Below, in pieces: positions 42,855 through 51,370 of a DNA stretch of 64,000 nt. How positions within the stretch are numbered: position 1 is the stretch's first letter; each line of letters opens with the position of its first letter. The position numbers were made by a program, and so were the translations under genes. This stretch comes from Dactylosporangium vinaceum. Its GTDB lineage: Bacteria; Actinomycetota; Actinomycetes; Mycobacteriales; Micromonosporaceae. The DNA is taken from NCBI RefSeq assembly GCF_019904175.1, contig NZ_CP061913.1, positions 10,292,001 to 10,356,000 of the forward strand. The letters are read 5' to 3'. Below the pieces are notes generated by a model. That model ran no database searches. It had not been told where the DNA came from and saw nothing but the letters and a program-made list of their open reading frames with translations.

Positions 42855-43238
42855 ATGACACAGATCGCCGTCCATCTCGTGGTGGACGATCCGGCCCGGG
42901 CCGCCACCTGGCTCATCGACACCCTCGGCGCCCGGGAGACCGGCCGTTACGAGCAGCCCGACGGCACCCTCCTCGCGGTCCAGATGCTGCTCGGTGACAC
43001 CCCGCTCGCCGTCGCCGGCGAGATGCCCGACGCCGGGCTGCGCACCCCGGCGTCAATGGGGGGCTCCCCCGCCGCGTTCCACGTGACAGTCGACGACGTC
43101 GACGCGGCCTGGAGCCGGGCGCTGGAGCGGGGGGCGACGGCGTTCAAGGAGCCGTACGACGCACCCTGGGGCGAGCGCACCGCCCAGTTCCTCGACCCCT
43201 CCGGCCACCGCTGGGCGATCAACCGGGCGATCGCATGA
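42855..43238 (+). CDS. VOC family protein
   Basis: 127 residues from ATG 42855; an ATG four codons upstream at 42843 is the alternative. Typical glyoxalase-like halves: IAVHLVVDDPARAATWLIDT at the start, AAFHVTVDDVDAAWSRALER in the middle and AQFLDPSGHRWAINRAIA at the end. Family members bind metal or small electrophiles, and a resistance or isomerase role is possible. Translationally coupled (four-base overlap) to the aldo/keto reductase. Confidence 0.85.
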   Translation: MTQIAVHLVVDDPARAATWLIDTLGARETGRYEQPDGTLLAVQMLLGDTPLAVAGEMPDAGLRTPASMGGSPAAFHVTVDDVDAAWSRALERGATAFKEPYDAPWGERTAQFLDPSGHRWAINRAIA

Positions 43239-44218
43239 GGTACCGCACCTTCGGCCGCACCGGCCTGCGCGTCTCCGAGCTCGTGCTGGGCGCCATGACC
43301 TTCGGCGAGCAGGGCGGCGTCGGCGCGCCGATCGACGACTGCCGCAAGATCCTCGACACGTACACCGAGGCCGGCGGCAACATGATCGACACCGCGATCA
43401 ACTATCGGGGCGGCGCCAGCGAGGAGATCGTCGGCGAACTGCTGCAGGACCGGCGGTCCGAGTTCGTGGTCTCGACCAAGTACACCGTCACCCGCAACGC
43501 GGACGACCCGAACGGCGGCGGCAACCATCGCCGCAACCTGCGCCTGTCCCTGGAGACCAGCCTGCGCCGCCTCCGGACCGACTGGATCGACGTCTACTGG
43601 GTGCACATCTGGGACCGGCACACGCCGATCGAGGAGACGATGCGGGCCCTCGACGACGCGATCACCAAGGGCCAGATTTTGTACTGCGGCATCTCCGACA
43701 CCCCCGCCTGGCTCGTCTCGCGCGCCAACACCCTGGCCGAGTGGCGCGGCTGGACCCAGTTCGCCGGCTTGCAGGTGCCGTACAGCCTGGTCAACCGCGA
43801 TGCCGAGCGCGAACTGCTCCCCATGGCCGCGGACTACGGCATGGCCGTCACCGCCTGGAGCCCGCTCGGCGGCGGCATCCTGACCGGCAAATACGAGCTG
43901 TCGGAGCAGGGCCGGCTCAACGCCGCGGACATCAGCCCCGACGACCGCGCGGTGGCGCAGGCGGTCACCGCCGCGGCCGGCGAGCTCGGCGTGACCCCGG
44001 CCCAGGTCGCCCTCGCCTGGGCCCGGCAGAAGGGAGTGCTCCCGATGCTCGGCGCCCGCACCGAGGCCCAGATCCGCGACAACCTGGGCAGCCTCGACGT
44101 CACCCTGCCGCCCGAGGTGTCGCAGCAACTGGAGCAGGCGACGAACTTCAAGGTCGGCTTCCCCACCGACTTCATCGATCAGACGAGCCGGTGGGTGCTC
44201 GGCAGGGCCGCTCTCTAG
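43235..44218 (+). CDS. Aldo/keto reductase (YhdN/AKR11-14-like)
   Basis: 327 residues, the length of the YhdN/Kv-beta-like group. Catalytic tetrad Asp52 and Tyr57 (MIDTAINYRGG), Lys82 (VVSTKYT) and His124 (VHIWD) is present. PMLGARTEAQIRDNLGSLDV near the end is the NADP-binding loop. Expected to reduce aldehydes or ketones with NADPH. Part of the presumed TetR-controlled pair. Not closely related to the other aldo/keto reductase at 26195. Confidence 0.92.
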   Translation: MRYRTFGRTGLRVSELVLGAMTFGEQGGVGAPIDDCRKILDTYTEAGGNMIDTAINYRGGASEEIVGELLQDRRSEFVVSTKYTVTRNADDPNGGGNHRRNLRLSLETSLRRLRTDWIDVYWVHIWDRHTPIEETMRALDDAITKGQILYCGISDTPAWLVSRANTLAEWRGWTQFAGLQVPYSLVNRDAERELLPMAADYGMAVTAWSPLGGGILTGKYELSEQGRLNAADISPDDRAVAQAVTAAAGELGVTPAQVALAWARQKGVLPMLGARTEAQIRDNLGSLDVTLPPEVSQQLEQATNFKVGFPTDFIDQTSRWVLGRAAL

Positions 44219-44607
44219 CGGGCCGCGATCACCACGATCTCGATCAGGAACTCGGGCCGGACCAGGGCGGGGACCGTCAACAGGGTGCTGGCCACCAGCC
44301 GGCCCGCCATGTAGACGTCCCGCTCGGCCATGGCCTCCGCGAGACCCTCGCCGGCCGCGGACGCCACCACGTATGTCGTCAGGCTCACGATGTCATCGGC
44401 CGACATCGACGCGGCCGCGAGGAGCGTGTCGATGTTGCGCCAGATGATGCGGGCCTGCGCGCGCACGCCGGGCGGCACCGTGCCGTCGGTGTCGACGCCG
44501 ACCTGGCCGGCCATGTGCAGCCAGCGGGTCGCGTTCGTCACCAGTGTGGCCTGGGCGTAGTTGGCGTTCGGCGGCGCCATTCCCGCGGGCGTGATCGCCT
44601 CGTGCAT
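44215..44607 (-). CDS. RidA family protein (reactive intermediate deaminase-like)
   Basis: 130 residues from ATG 44607. The fold is evident (LHMAGQVGVDTDGTVPPGVR, QARIIWRNIDTLLAAASMSA, then VVASTLLTVPALVRPEFLIE). The Arg in LVRPEF corresponds to the ligand-binding arginine of RidA, although the usual Glu/Ala context differs. RidA hydrolyses 2-aminoacrylate-type imines. It ends inside the convergent aldo/keto reductase and starts two bases after the cobF stop. Confidence 0.85.
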   Translation of the reverse strand: MHEAITPAGMAPPNANYAQATLVTNATRWLHMAGQVGVDTDGTVPPGVRAQARIIWRNIDTLLAAASMSADDIVSLTTYVVASAAGEGLAEAMAERDVYMAGRLVASTLLTVPALVRPEFLIEIVVIAAR

Positions 44608-44609
44608 GC

Positions 44610-45359
44610 CTAGCTCTCCAGTCGCCGCAGCAGGTACGTATCCATGATCCACCCCTTGCGCTCACGGGCCGCCGCCCGGACCGACTCGATCTCGTCGATC
44701 ACGTCGTCCAGTCGGCCGCTGATGAGGATCTCGTCGGGGGTCCCGAGGTACGCGCCCCAGTAGATGTCGATGGGCTCGGAGCGGTACCGGCGGCAGGAGA
44801 GCGACGCATCGAGCATCACGACGACGTCGTCGGCCCCGTCGGGCCACCCCGCGGCCAGCCGCCGCCCGGTCGTGATGAGCACGGCCCCGGCGACCCGGTT
44901 GAGGGTGACCCGGTGCCGCGCGGTCAGGATCTGCACGGAGCTGATGCCCGGAATGACCTCGAAGGGCACGAGGTCCTGAAGGATCCGGATCGTTCCGTCG
45001 TACAGCGCCGGGTCGCCCCAGGCCAGAATCCCGCCGACCCCGTCCGGACCCAGCTCCCGCTCGATCGCCGCCGCCAGCAGCCGCGTCCGCTCGTCGCGCC
45101 AGTCCTTCACGGCCCCGGCGTAGTCGGCCGCGGCCCGGTCGCGCGGCGGGTCGGCGATCACCACGGTCCGCGAGCCGGCCCGGGTCACATACCGCGACAC
45201 CAGCGCCTGCCGCGCCGCCGTGAGCTCCGTGGCCGCCGAGTCCTTGTCCAGCACGAAGAACACGTCGACAGCGTTCATAGCGTTGATCGCCTGCACGGTC
45301 ACGTGCTCCGGATCCCCGGCCCCCACTCCGATGATCAACACTTTGCGCATGCGGCCCAT
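44610..45359 (-). CDS. cobF: Precorrin-6A synthase (deacetylating), CobF
   Basis: Methylates C-1 of precorrin-5 and removes acetate, in the aerobic cobalamin pathway, using SAM. 249 residues from ATG 45359 (ATG 45350 also possible). Tetrapyrrole-methylase motifs: VLIIGVGAGDPEHVTVQAIN at the N-terminus, GGILAWGDPALYDGTIRIL in the middle and PFEVIPGISSVQ. It stands apart from other cob genes, with no cobalamin riboswitch upstream. It follows modC by eight bases, so it may ride on the molybdate operon transcript. Confidence 0.92.
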   Translation of the reverse strand: MGRMRKVLIIGVGAGDPEHVTVQAINAMNAVDVFFVLDKDSAATELTAARQALVSRYVTRAGSRTVVIADPPRDRAAADYAGAVKDWRDERTRLLAAAIERELGPDGVGGILAWGDPALYDGTIRILQDLVPFEVIPGISSVQILTARHRVTLNRVAGAVLITTGRRLAAGWPDGADDVVVMLDASLSCRRYRSEPIDIYWGAYLGTPDEILISGRLDDVIDEIESVRAAARERKGWIMDTYLLRRLES

Positions 45360-45367
45360 CGTAGAGG

Positions 45368-46429
45368 TCACGCCGGATAGGCCCGGGTCTCGGCCGCCTT
45401 CACCGCCGCCCACACCTCCCGCCCCGGCGTCAGCTCCAGGTGCGCGGCCGCCGCGGGCGTGACGTCGGCCGCCGCCGGCAGCACCCCGGCGAGCTGGATC
45501 CGCAGGTTGTCCCCGTGCCGCTGCAGGCCCGCGATAGTCGCCGGCCAGGTGTTGCGCGGGCTCCCGTCGGGCCGGGTGGCGTGCAGCGCGACGGCCGACG
45601 GCGCGAACGCCACGAACGCGTCGCCGTCCAGCGCATCGGCCGCGGTCAGCACCATCCCGCCGACGTCGACCGAATACCCGCACGCCCGCCCGCGGTACAG
45701 GTTCAGCCCCACCAGCCGCGCCACATACTCGGTCCGCGGCCGCGCCGTGATCTCCGCCGCGTCACCGTCCTGCACAACGGCCCCGCCCTCTAGGATCACG
45801 AGCCGGTCGGCCAGCACCAGCGCGTCGAGCGGATCGTGGGTCACGAGCAGCGTCGCCCCGGGATGATCCGCCAGATGCCGCTGCAGCTCGGCGCGCGTGT
45901 CGGCCCGGGTGCCGGCGTCGAGCGCCGCGAGCGGTTCATCGAGCAGGAGCAGCATCGGTTGTACTGCCAGAGCCCGCGCCAACGCCACACGCTGCGCCTG
46001 CCCGCCCGAGAGCTGCCGCGGCCTGCGCTTGGCGAAGTCCGCCAGCCCCACCCGCTCCAGCCAGGCCGTCGCCTCGGCCCGCGCGGTCCGGCGGTCCCGC
46101 CCGTGCCGCCGCGGCCCGAACGCCACATTGTCGAGCGCGCTCAGGTGCGGAAACAGCAGGTACTCCTGAAACACCACGCCGATGGGCCGCTTCTCCGGCG
46201 CCACCCACACCCGCCGCGAGGGCCGGTCGAGGTCCCGGCCGTCCACCGCGATGTGCCCGTCCGTCAGCGAGGTGAGCCCGGCCAGCGCCCGCAGCGCCGT
46301 GGTCTTCCCCGCCCCGTTGGGCCCGAGCAGCGCCACGACCTCCCCGGCCGCAATCCGCAGCTCGGCGTCCAGCCGGAAGGAGCCGCGGTCGACGACGACC
46401 CGCGCGTCGAGGAAGCGGTCGGAGCTCAT
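45368..46429 (-). CDS. modC: Molybdate ABC transporter ATP-binding protein
   Basis: 353 residues from ATG 46429. Walker A is LLGPNGAGKTTALRAL, the Q-loop is GVVFQEYLLFPHLSAL, the signature LSGGQAQRVALARAL, Walker B LLLLDEPLAALD and H-loop LVTHDPLDAL. After about residue 235 a TOBE-like domain follows, as in ModC, which senses molybdate. It energises ModB. The start overlaps the modB stop by four bases. Confidence 0.93.
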   Translation of the reverse strand: MSSDRFLDARVVVDRGSFRLDAELRIAAGEVVALLGPNGAGKTTALRALAGLTSLTDGHIAVDGRDLDRPSRRVWVAPEKRPIGVVFQEYLLFPHLSALDNVAFGPRRHGRDRRTARAEATAWLERVGLADFAKRRPRQLSGGQAQRVALARALAVQPMLLLLDEPLAALDAGTRADTRAELQRHLADHPGATLLVTHDPLDALVLADRLVILEGGAVVQDGDAAEITARPRTEYVARLVGLNLYRGRACGYSVDVGGMVLTAADALDGDAFVAFAPSAVALHATRPDGSPRNTWPATIAGLQRHGDNLRIQLAGVLPAAADVTPAAAAHLELTPGREVWAAVKAAETRAYPA

Positions 46430-47223
46430 GCGGTGATCCAGCGGTCGCGGAGGGAGGCCAGGATCGCCACGGAGACCACGAGCAGGATCAGGCTGAGCAC
46501 GATGGCCGCCTGCAGGTCGGTCTCCAGCGCGAGGTACACCTCGAGCGGCATCGTGCGCGTCCGGCCCGGAAAGCTCCCGGCGAACGTGATCGTCGCCCCG
46601 AACTCGCCGAGCGCCCGCGCCCAGCACAGCACGCCCCCGGCCGCGATGCCGGGCGCCACCAGCGGGAGCGTCACGTGCGTGAACGTGGTCCAGCGCCCCG
46701 CACCCAGTGTCGCCGCGGCCTCCTCGTAGCGGGCGTCGGCTCCCCGCAGCGCCCCCTCGACGGCGATGATCAGGAACGGCATGGCGACGAACGCCTCGGC
46801 CAGCACCACGGCGCTCGTCGTGAACGGCAGCGTGATCCCGAACGCGCTGTCGAGCCACGCCCCGACGATCCCCCGCCGCCCGAACACCAGCAGCAGCGCC
46901 ACGCCGCCCACGACCGGCGGCAGCACCAGCGGCACCGTCACCAGCGCCCGCACCACCCGCCGGCCCGGGAACTCCACCCGGGCCAGCAGCCAGGCCAGCG
47001 GTACCCCCAGCAGCAGGCAGATAAGCGTCGCCGCCGTCGCGCTCTGCAGCGACAGTCGCAGCGCCGTCAGCACCCCCGGCTGCATGATCCGCTCCGGCAG
47101 GGTGCTCCAGGGCGCCCGGATCAAAAGCCCGGCCAGGGGCAGCACCAGGAAGATCAGACCGAGCCCGGCGGGGACCAGCAAAGCCACCGGAACCCGCCGA
47201 GCCTGATCACGTCGCTTTCGCAC
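46426..47223 (-). CDS. modB: Molybdate ABC transporter permease
   Basis: 265 residues with six membrane segments. The EAA loop region VEGALRGADARYEEAAATLG is the ModC docking site, and the ModB-type LIRAPWSTLPERIM segment is near the N-terminus. It lies between modA and modC. A GC-rich 12-base gap separates it from modA. Confidence 0.92.
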   Translation of the reverse strand: MRKRRDQARRVPVALLVPAGLGLIFLVLPLAGLLIRAPWSTLPERIMQPGVLTALRLSLQSATAATLICLLLGVPLAWLLARVEFPGRRVVRALVTVPLVLPPVVGGVALLLVFGRRGIVGAWLDSAFGITLPFTTSAVVLAEAFVAMPFLIIAVEGALRGADARYEEAAATLGAGRWTTFTHVTLPLVAPGIAAGGVLCWARALGEFGATITFAGSFPGRTRTMPLEVYLALETDLQAAIVLSLILLVVSVAILASLRDRWITA

Positions 47224-47235
47224 GCCCGTCGCCGG

Positions 47236-48045
47236 CTACGGCGCCTGGAAGCCGATGTCGGTGAGGACCGACCTGCCCTTGTCCGACAGCACGTACGCGA
47301 CGAACGCCTTCGCACCCGCGGCGTTCGGCGCGTGCTTCAGCACGACGATCGGGTAGGTGTTGATCGCGCCGGCCGACTCCGGAAACTCCACGTCGTCGAC
47401 GTCACGGGCGGCGGAGCGGGCGTCGGTGCGATACACCAGCGCCGCGTCGACCTCGCCGAGCGTCAGCTTCGACAGGGCCGCCTTCACGTCCTGCTCCAGG
47501 GTCACCGGGGTCAGCTTCACGTTGGCCGTGCTCAGCGCCGTCTTCGCGGCCGCGCCGCACGGCACCTGCTCCGCGCACAGCGCCACCTTGATGCCGGGCC
47601 GGGCGAGGTCGGCCAGGCTCTTGATGCCCTTCGGGTTGCCCGGCGACACGGCGATCACCAGCTGATTCTTCCCGAACGTGGCCGGCTCACCGGACGCGCC
47701 CCCGGCGTCGGTGACGGTCTTCATGTTGGCCGGGGCGGCCGACGCGAACACGTCAGCTGGCGCACCCTGGTTGATCTGGGTGGCCAGCGCCGAGCTGCCG
47801 GCGTAGTTGAACGTGACCTTGCTGCCCGGGTTGGCCGCCTCGAACGCCGAGCCGATCTTGTTGAACGCCTCGGTAAGCGACGCGGCGGCGAACACGTTGA
47901 TCGTGCCGGTGACGCCGGCGCCCGCCCCGGACGACGCGACGCCCGGCGGGTTGGCGCCGTTCGAGCTGGTGTCGTCGCTGCAGCCGCCCAGCCCGGCCAG
48001 CCCGAGCGCGGCAACCACGAGTCCGGTCAGGACGGTGCGCCTCAT
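47236..48045 (-). CDS. modA: Molybdate-binding lipoprotein
   Basis: 269 residues. The signal ends in lipobox GLGGC with Cys22. The mature protein has the ModA pattern: INVFAAASLTEAFNKIGSAF, then FNYAGSSALATQINQGAPAD VFASA region, and ALVYRTDARSA near the end. It binds molybdate or tungstate outside the membrane. The start overlaps the HTH-TOBE gene by four bases. Confidence 0.95.
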   Translation of the reverse strand: MRRTVLTGLVVAALGLAGLGGCSDDTSSNGANPPGVASSGAGAGVTGTINVFAAASLTEAFNKIGSAFEAANPGSKVTFNYAGSSALATQINQGAPADVFASAAPANMKTVTDAGGASGEPATFGKNQLVIAVSPGNPKGIKSLADLARPGIKVALCAEQVPCGAAAKTALSTANVKLTPVTLEQDVKAALSKLTLGEVDAALVYRTDARSAARDVDDVEFPESAGAINTYPIVVLKHAPNAAGAKAFVAYVLSDKGRSVLTDIGFQAP

Positions 48046-48452
48046 GTGTGACTCCTCCCCTTGTCAACCCGCTCGACCACGACAGTTGTCGACTTGATCA
48101 CGGCGACGGCCAGCGACCCGACCTGCAGGTCGAGCTCGTCGGCCGCCTCCCGGCTCATGAGGGACACGATCCGGAACGGCCCGGCCTGGATGTCGACCTT
48201 CGCCATGACGGTGTCCTTGACCACGGCGGTGACGATCCCCCGCATCCGGTTGCGCGCCGACGACCCGTCCGCCCCGGCGTCCGCCTCGGCCGCCTGCGAC
48301 CGCGCGAACACGGCCAGGTCGACGCCGTCGATCACGCGATGCCCGTGCTCGTCCCGCCCCGCCCCGAGCCGGCCCCCGTCGACCCACCGCCGGAGCGTGT
48401 CGCTGCTGACGCCGAGCAGCTCGGCCGCCTCGCCGATCCGAAACGTGGTCAT
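48042..48452 (-). CDS. HTH-TOBE molybdate-responsive regulator
   Basis: 136 residues. Residues 1-60 are a MerR/excisionase-type helix-turn-helix (FRIGEAAELLGVSSDTLRRW, then GRDEHGHRVIDGVDLAVFAR). Residues about 66-134 are a single Mop/TOBE domain (RMRGIVTAVVKDTVMAKVDI, then SLMSREAADELDLQVGS). It differs from ModE by having this short HTH and only one TOBE unit. As first gene of the mod operon it probably controls modABC in response to molybdate. Confidence 0.88.
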   Translation of the reverse strand: MTTFRIGEAAELLGVSSDTLRRWVDGGRLGAGRDEHGHRVIDGVDLAVFARSQAAEADAGADGSSARNRMRGIVTAVVKDTVMAKVDIQAGPFRIVSLMSREAADELDLQVGSLAVAVIKSTTVVVERVDKGRSHT

Positions 48453-48580
48453 GGCGGAGAGCCTACTCTTGCATTTGCGGCGCGTATCGGGCTAATGCGC
48501 TGGCATCTGCGACATTCAGAAGCCGTCAGGCCGGACGCGGCCGACGGCGGTGAAAACACCACAACGGACCGGCAGAAGAC

Positions 48581-49057
48581 CTAAACCGGCGACAACAGCC
48601 CGCGCTCCGACAGGAAGTCGCGAACCTTCCGCTCCTCCGGCTCCGGCAGCAGCGTGAACGGCAGCACCAGCACGCCGTTGCCGCCGACGACGATGACCCA
48701 GAACTCGCCGTTGTCCTCGACCCGCTCGACAGTCGACCACTCGTAACCGTTGCGCAGGCTTCGGGTGAAGACCCGGACGGCGGAGTCCGTGATCTCGTAG
48801 GTGGCCGTTTCCGCGAACACGCCGGTCCGGGCCTTGGCCGCGGCGCGGGTCAGCACCCAGGGGCCGACCAGGATGATCACGCCGGGGGTCAGCAGGACGC
48901 CGGCGCCAATGGGGAGGCCCAGGATGAGGGCGCTGAGGCCGGCCACCGACAGGCCACCGCCGATCAGGTTCCACGAACGCAGGCTGCCGCGCATGCGAGC
49001 CCGGAGCGACCGGCGGGTCCGGTCGCGGTCGGGCTGGACCGTCAGCGTGATGAGCAT
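48581..49057 (-). CDS. YcxB-like membrane protein with PH-like C-terminus
   Basis: 158 residues from ATG 49057. The first 30 residues are charged (MLITLTVQPDRDRTRRSLRA). Two membrane segments span about 35-75 (AGLSALILGLPIGAGVLLTP). The C-terminal 80 residues (FAETATYEITDSAVRVFTRS, SLRNGYEWSTVERVEDNGEF) form the YcxB beta-rich domain. Function unknown. Its promoter region is divergent from the potassium channel gene. Confidence 0.7.
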   Translation of the reverse strand: MLITLTVQPDRDRTRRSLRARMRGSLRSWNLIGGGLSVAGLSALILGLPIGAGVLLTPGVIILVGPWVLTRAAAKARTGVFAETATYEITDSAVRVFTRSLRNGYEWSTVERVEDNGEFWVIVVGGNGVLVLPFTLLPEPEERKVRDFLSERGLLSPV

Positions 49058-49183
49058 CAGTCCCCGTTCATCGATTGCTGCCGTAGGGTACGCCATACAC
49101 ACGGCGGCCCGGGACGGGCCCCTGCGACAAATCGGACAAGCGGACGCGACAAATCCGTGATCTGAAAAAACCATGCTGAAGCC

Positions 49184-49948
49184 ATGAACCTCCGCAGTGA
49201 CCAGCGCGCCGATGCTTGGGAGCGGCGCACCGCGGGGCCGTTGACGGCGCTCGCGGTGGTGTTTCTCGTGGCCTACGCGGTGCCGATCCTGCGGCCCGGG
49301 CTCGACCGGCGCTGGCACGACGCCTGCGAGATGGCGACGATCGCCATCTGGGCACTGTTCGTCGGCGACTACGCGGTGCGGTTCCTGCTGCACGTGCGGC
49401 GCTGGCCGTTCGTCCGCGGGCACCTGTTCGACCTCGCGGTGCTCCTGCTGCCGGCCATGCGGCCGCTGCGCGTGCTGCGGCTGTTCACCGCGGTCCTGGT
49501 GCTGACCCGGCGCACGGAGGTGTGGGCCCGCGGGCGGCTGGCGCTGTACGTCGGGGCCACGAGCATCCTGCTGATCTTCGTGGCCGCGCTGGCCGTGCTC
49601 GACGCCGAGCGGGGCAGCCCGGACGCGAACATCACCAGCTACAGCGAGGCGCTGTGGTGGGCCTGCGTGACGATCACCACGGTCGGGTACGGCGACCACT
49701 TCCCCGTCACCACCGACGGCCGGCTCGTCGCGATCGGCCTCATGATGGGCGGGATCGGGCTCATCGGCTTCGTGACCGGCTCCCTGGCCACGTGGATCGT
49801 GGACCGGATCTCCGTCAAGGACGACAACCAGCAGGACGCCACAAAGAGCGACATCGCATTGGTACTCGCCGAAGTCCAAGCCCTGCGCGCGGAGGTGGCC
49901 GAGCTGAAGGCTCAGATCCCGTCCGCCGCGGAGCCGACGGTCCAGTAG
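49184..49948 (+). CDS. Voltage-gated-type potassium channel
   Basis: 254 residues. Six hydrophobic segments fit a Kv-like subunit. The fourth has arginines at every third position (RPLRVLRLF, about 93-99), as in a voltage sensor. The pore filter TTVGYGD is at 165-171. A C-terminal coiled coil (IALVLAEVQALRAEVAELKA) suits tetramer assembly. There is no RCK domain, so control is by voltage or lipid rather than ligand. The 3' end overlaps the convergent phosphatase by 37 bases. Confidence 0.92.
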   Translation: MNLRSDQRADAWERRTAGPLTALAVVFLVAYAVPILRPGLDRRWHDACEMATIAIWALFVGDYAVRFLLHVRRWPFVRGHLFDLAVLLLPAMRPLRVLRLFTAVLVLTRRTEVWARGRLALYVGATSILLIFVAALAVLDAERGSPDANITSYSEALWWACVTITTVGYGDHFPVTTDGRLVAIGLMMGGIGLIGFVTGSLATWIVDRISVKDDNQQDATKSDIALVLAEVQALRAEVAELKAQIPSAAEPTVQ

Positions 49949-50637
49949 ACCCGGTTGTAGTCCACCAGCTCCAGGCGCGACCCGTTGTCCGAATACGTGG
50001 TGATGCCGCAGTTGGCCGGAGTCTGCCCGGGCGGCCACTTCTGGGCCTGCGCGTAGGTCCAGCCCTCCAGCAGGAACCGGAAGCAGCGCAGCGTCCCGCC
50101 GTGCGTCACGATCAAGATCTTCTGGCCGGCGTGGTCGCGGGCGAGCGTGTTGAGGAACGTGTGCACGCGGCCGGTGACGTCGGCCAGGCTCTCGCCGCCG
50201 GGCGGGCGGGCCATGAAGCCGCCGAACGTCTGCCAGTATTCGTTCAGCCACGGAAACGCGGCCTCGGCCTCGGCCGTCGTCATGTCGTAGGCGAAGCCGG
50301 GGTCCCGCTCGCGGATGAACAGGTCGGCCTTGACGTGCATCCCGGCCCGCTCCGCGGTGGTGTAGGCGGCCAGGATGCCCTCGGCGGTCTGCTCGGTGCG
50401 GGCGTATCCGCTGGTGAACACGTGATCGAAGGCGCCGAACCGCTCGCGGATCGCGTGCCCGGTCTGCTCGGCCTGCTTGTGCCCGTCGGCGGTCAGGTCG
50501 ATGAGGTGGTCGGGGACGCCGCGGACGACCTGGCGGGCGGCGGCGTCGGCGAAGTACACGCTGCCCTTCTTGGCCTGGTTGCGGGCCGACTCGGCGTGCC
50601 GGACGAGGACGAGCAGGGCGGGGCGGGAGGTGTCCAC
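49912..50637 (-). CDS. Histidine phosphatase family protein
   Basis: 241 residues, GTG start. The phosphatase RHG-type motif is LVLVRHAESARNQA, where His is the phospho-acceptor. FTSGYARTEQTAEGI and VTHGGTLRCFRFLL supply the remaining His and Arg pocket. The insert between about 95 and 150 includes FIRERDPGFAYDM. Substrate unknown: sugar phosphates, nucleotides or phosphoproteins are possible. It starts directly after the TIGR03943 gene, with no gap. Confidence 0.88.
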   Translation of the reverse strand: MDTSRPALLVLVRHAESARNQAKKGSVYFADAAARQVVRGVPDHLIDLTADGHKQAEQTGHAIRERFGAFDHVFTSGYARTEQTAEGILAAYTTAERAGMHVKADLFIRERDPGFAYDMTTAEAEAAFPWLNEYWQTFGGFMARPPGGESLADVTGRVHTFLNTLARDHAGQKILIVTHGGTLRCFRFLLEGWTYAQAQKWPPGQTPANCGITTYSDNGSRLELVDYNRVYWTVGSAADGI

Positions 50638-51345
50638 CTACGACTCGTACTGTTCCTGCGGCACCGGGATCAACGTGACCTCGGACACCTCGATGAACGG
50701 GATCGCCTCGCCGTTCACGTCGTCCTGGATCTCCCGGCCGCTGTACTTGCCGATGACCCGCACCCATTGCTGGTCGGCCAGCCCGTCGGGCAGTTCGCCG
50801 TCGAGCGCGACCTTCACCGGCCGGGCGTCGGCCGCGCAGCAGCTGACCATCATGCGGGCCAGCAGCCACTGGTCCTGCGGACCCTTCATCGCGAAGCCGG
50901 TGAGCTGCAGGCGCCGCTCCCCCAGCGACACGCCCTTGTCGAACACGGCCCGGGACGCGTAGTCGAGCATCGTGATGGCGAGCGGGTCGCCGGCGGGCAG
51001 CGGCGCGTACTCCGACTGGGCGGTGACCGCCGACCCGGAGCGCCCGGCCGCGTAGGAGCCGAGTGCGGGCGGCGCGAAGAGCAGCAGCCCCAGCACTGGC
51101 GCGAGCAGCAGCCAGGCGACCTTGGGCCCGCTGTGCGCGTGCCCGTGCCCGTCGTCGGCCTCGCGGACCCCGCGCAGCTCGTACCAGAGCGTGAACGCCC
51201 CGGCCAGCACCAGCAGCGCACCCGCGGTGACCAGGTACGGCTGCAGCGACGCCTTCACGTAGTTGAGGTACTGCCCGGTCAGCGAGACCCGCAGCACCGC
51301 CCCGCCGATCAGCAGGAGCACGACGGCCTGAGCCTGCTTGTTCAC
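50638..51345 (-). CDS. TIGR03943-family membrane protein (partner of DUF318 permease)
   Basis: 235 residues. Four membrane segments in the first 100 residues, with a His-rich loop (DDGHGHAHSG) between them. The rest is soluble and outside, including RMMVSCCAADARPVKVALDG, where SCC-AD is the family motif. Members always adjoin a DUF318 (YraQ/UPF0718) permease, as here 25 bases upstream. The His and Cys clusters suggest a metal cargo, but this is not shown. Confidence 0.85.
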   Translation of the reverse strand: MNKQAQAVVLLLIGGAVLRVSLTGQYLNYVKASLQPYLVTAGALLVLAGAFTLWYELRGVREADDGHGHAHSGPKVAWLLLAPVLGLLLFAPPALGSYAAGRSGSAVTAQSEYAPLPAGDPLAITMLDYASRAVFDKGVSLGERRLQLTGFAMKGPQDQWLLARMMVSCCAADARPVKVALDGELPDGLADQQWVRVIGKYSGREIQDDVNGEAIPFIEVSEVTLIPVPQEQYES

Positions 51346-51370
51346 GGTGCAACCCCCACAGCGGAAACCC

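Noticed and set aside
44610..45400. Cobalamin riboswitch before cobF
   Set aside because: modC ends eight bases upstream, so there is no room for an aptamer, and no B12-box-like sequence is visible.
48581..51352. Single 923-codon minus-strand protein
   Set aside because: Only its last 158 residues are a real product (YcxB-like). The rest runs antisense to the potassium channel gene or out of frame with the phosphatase and TIGR03943 genes.
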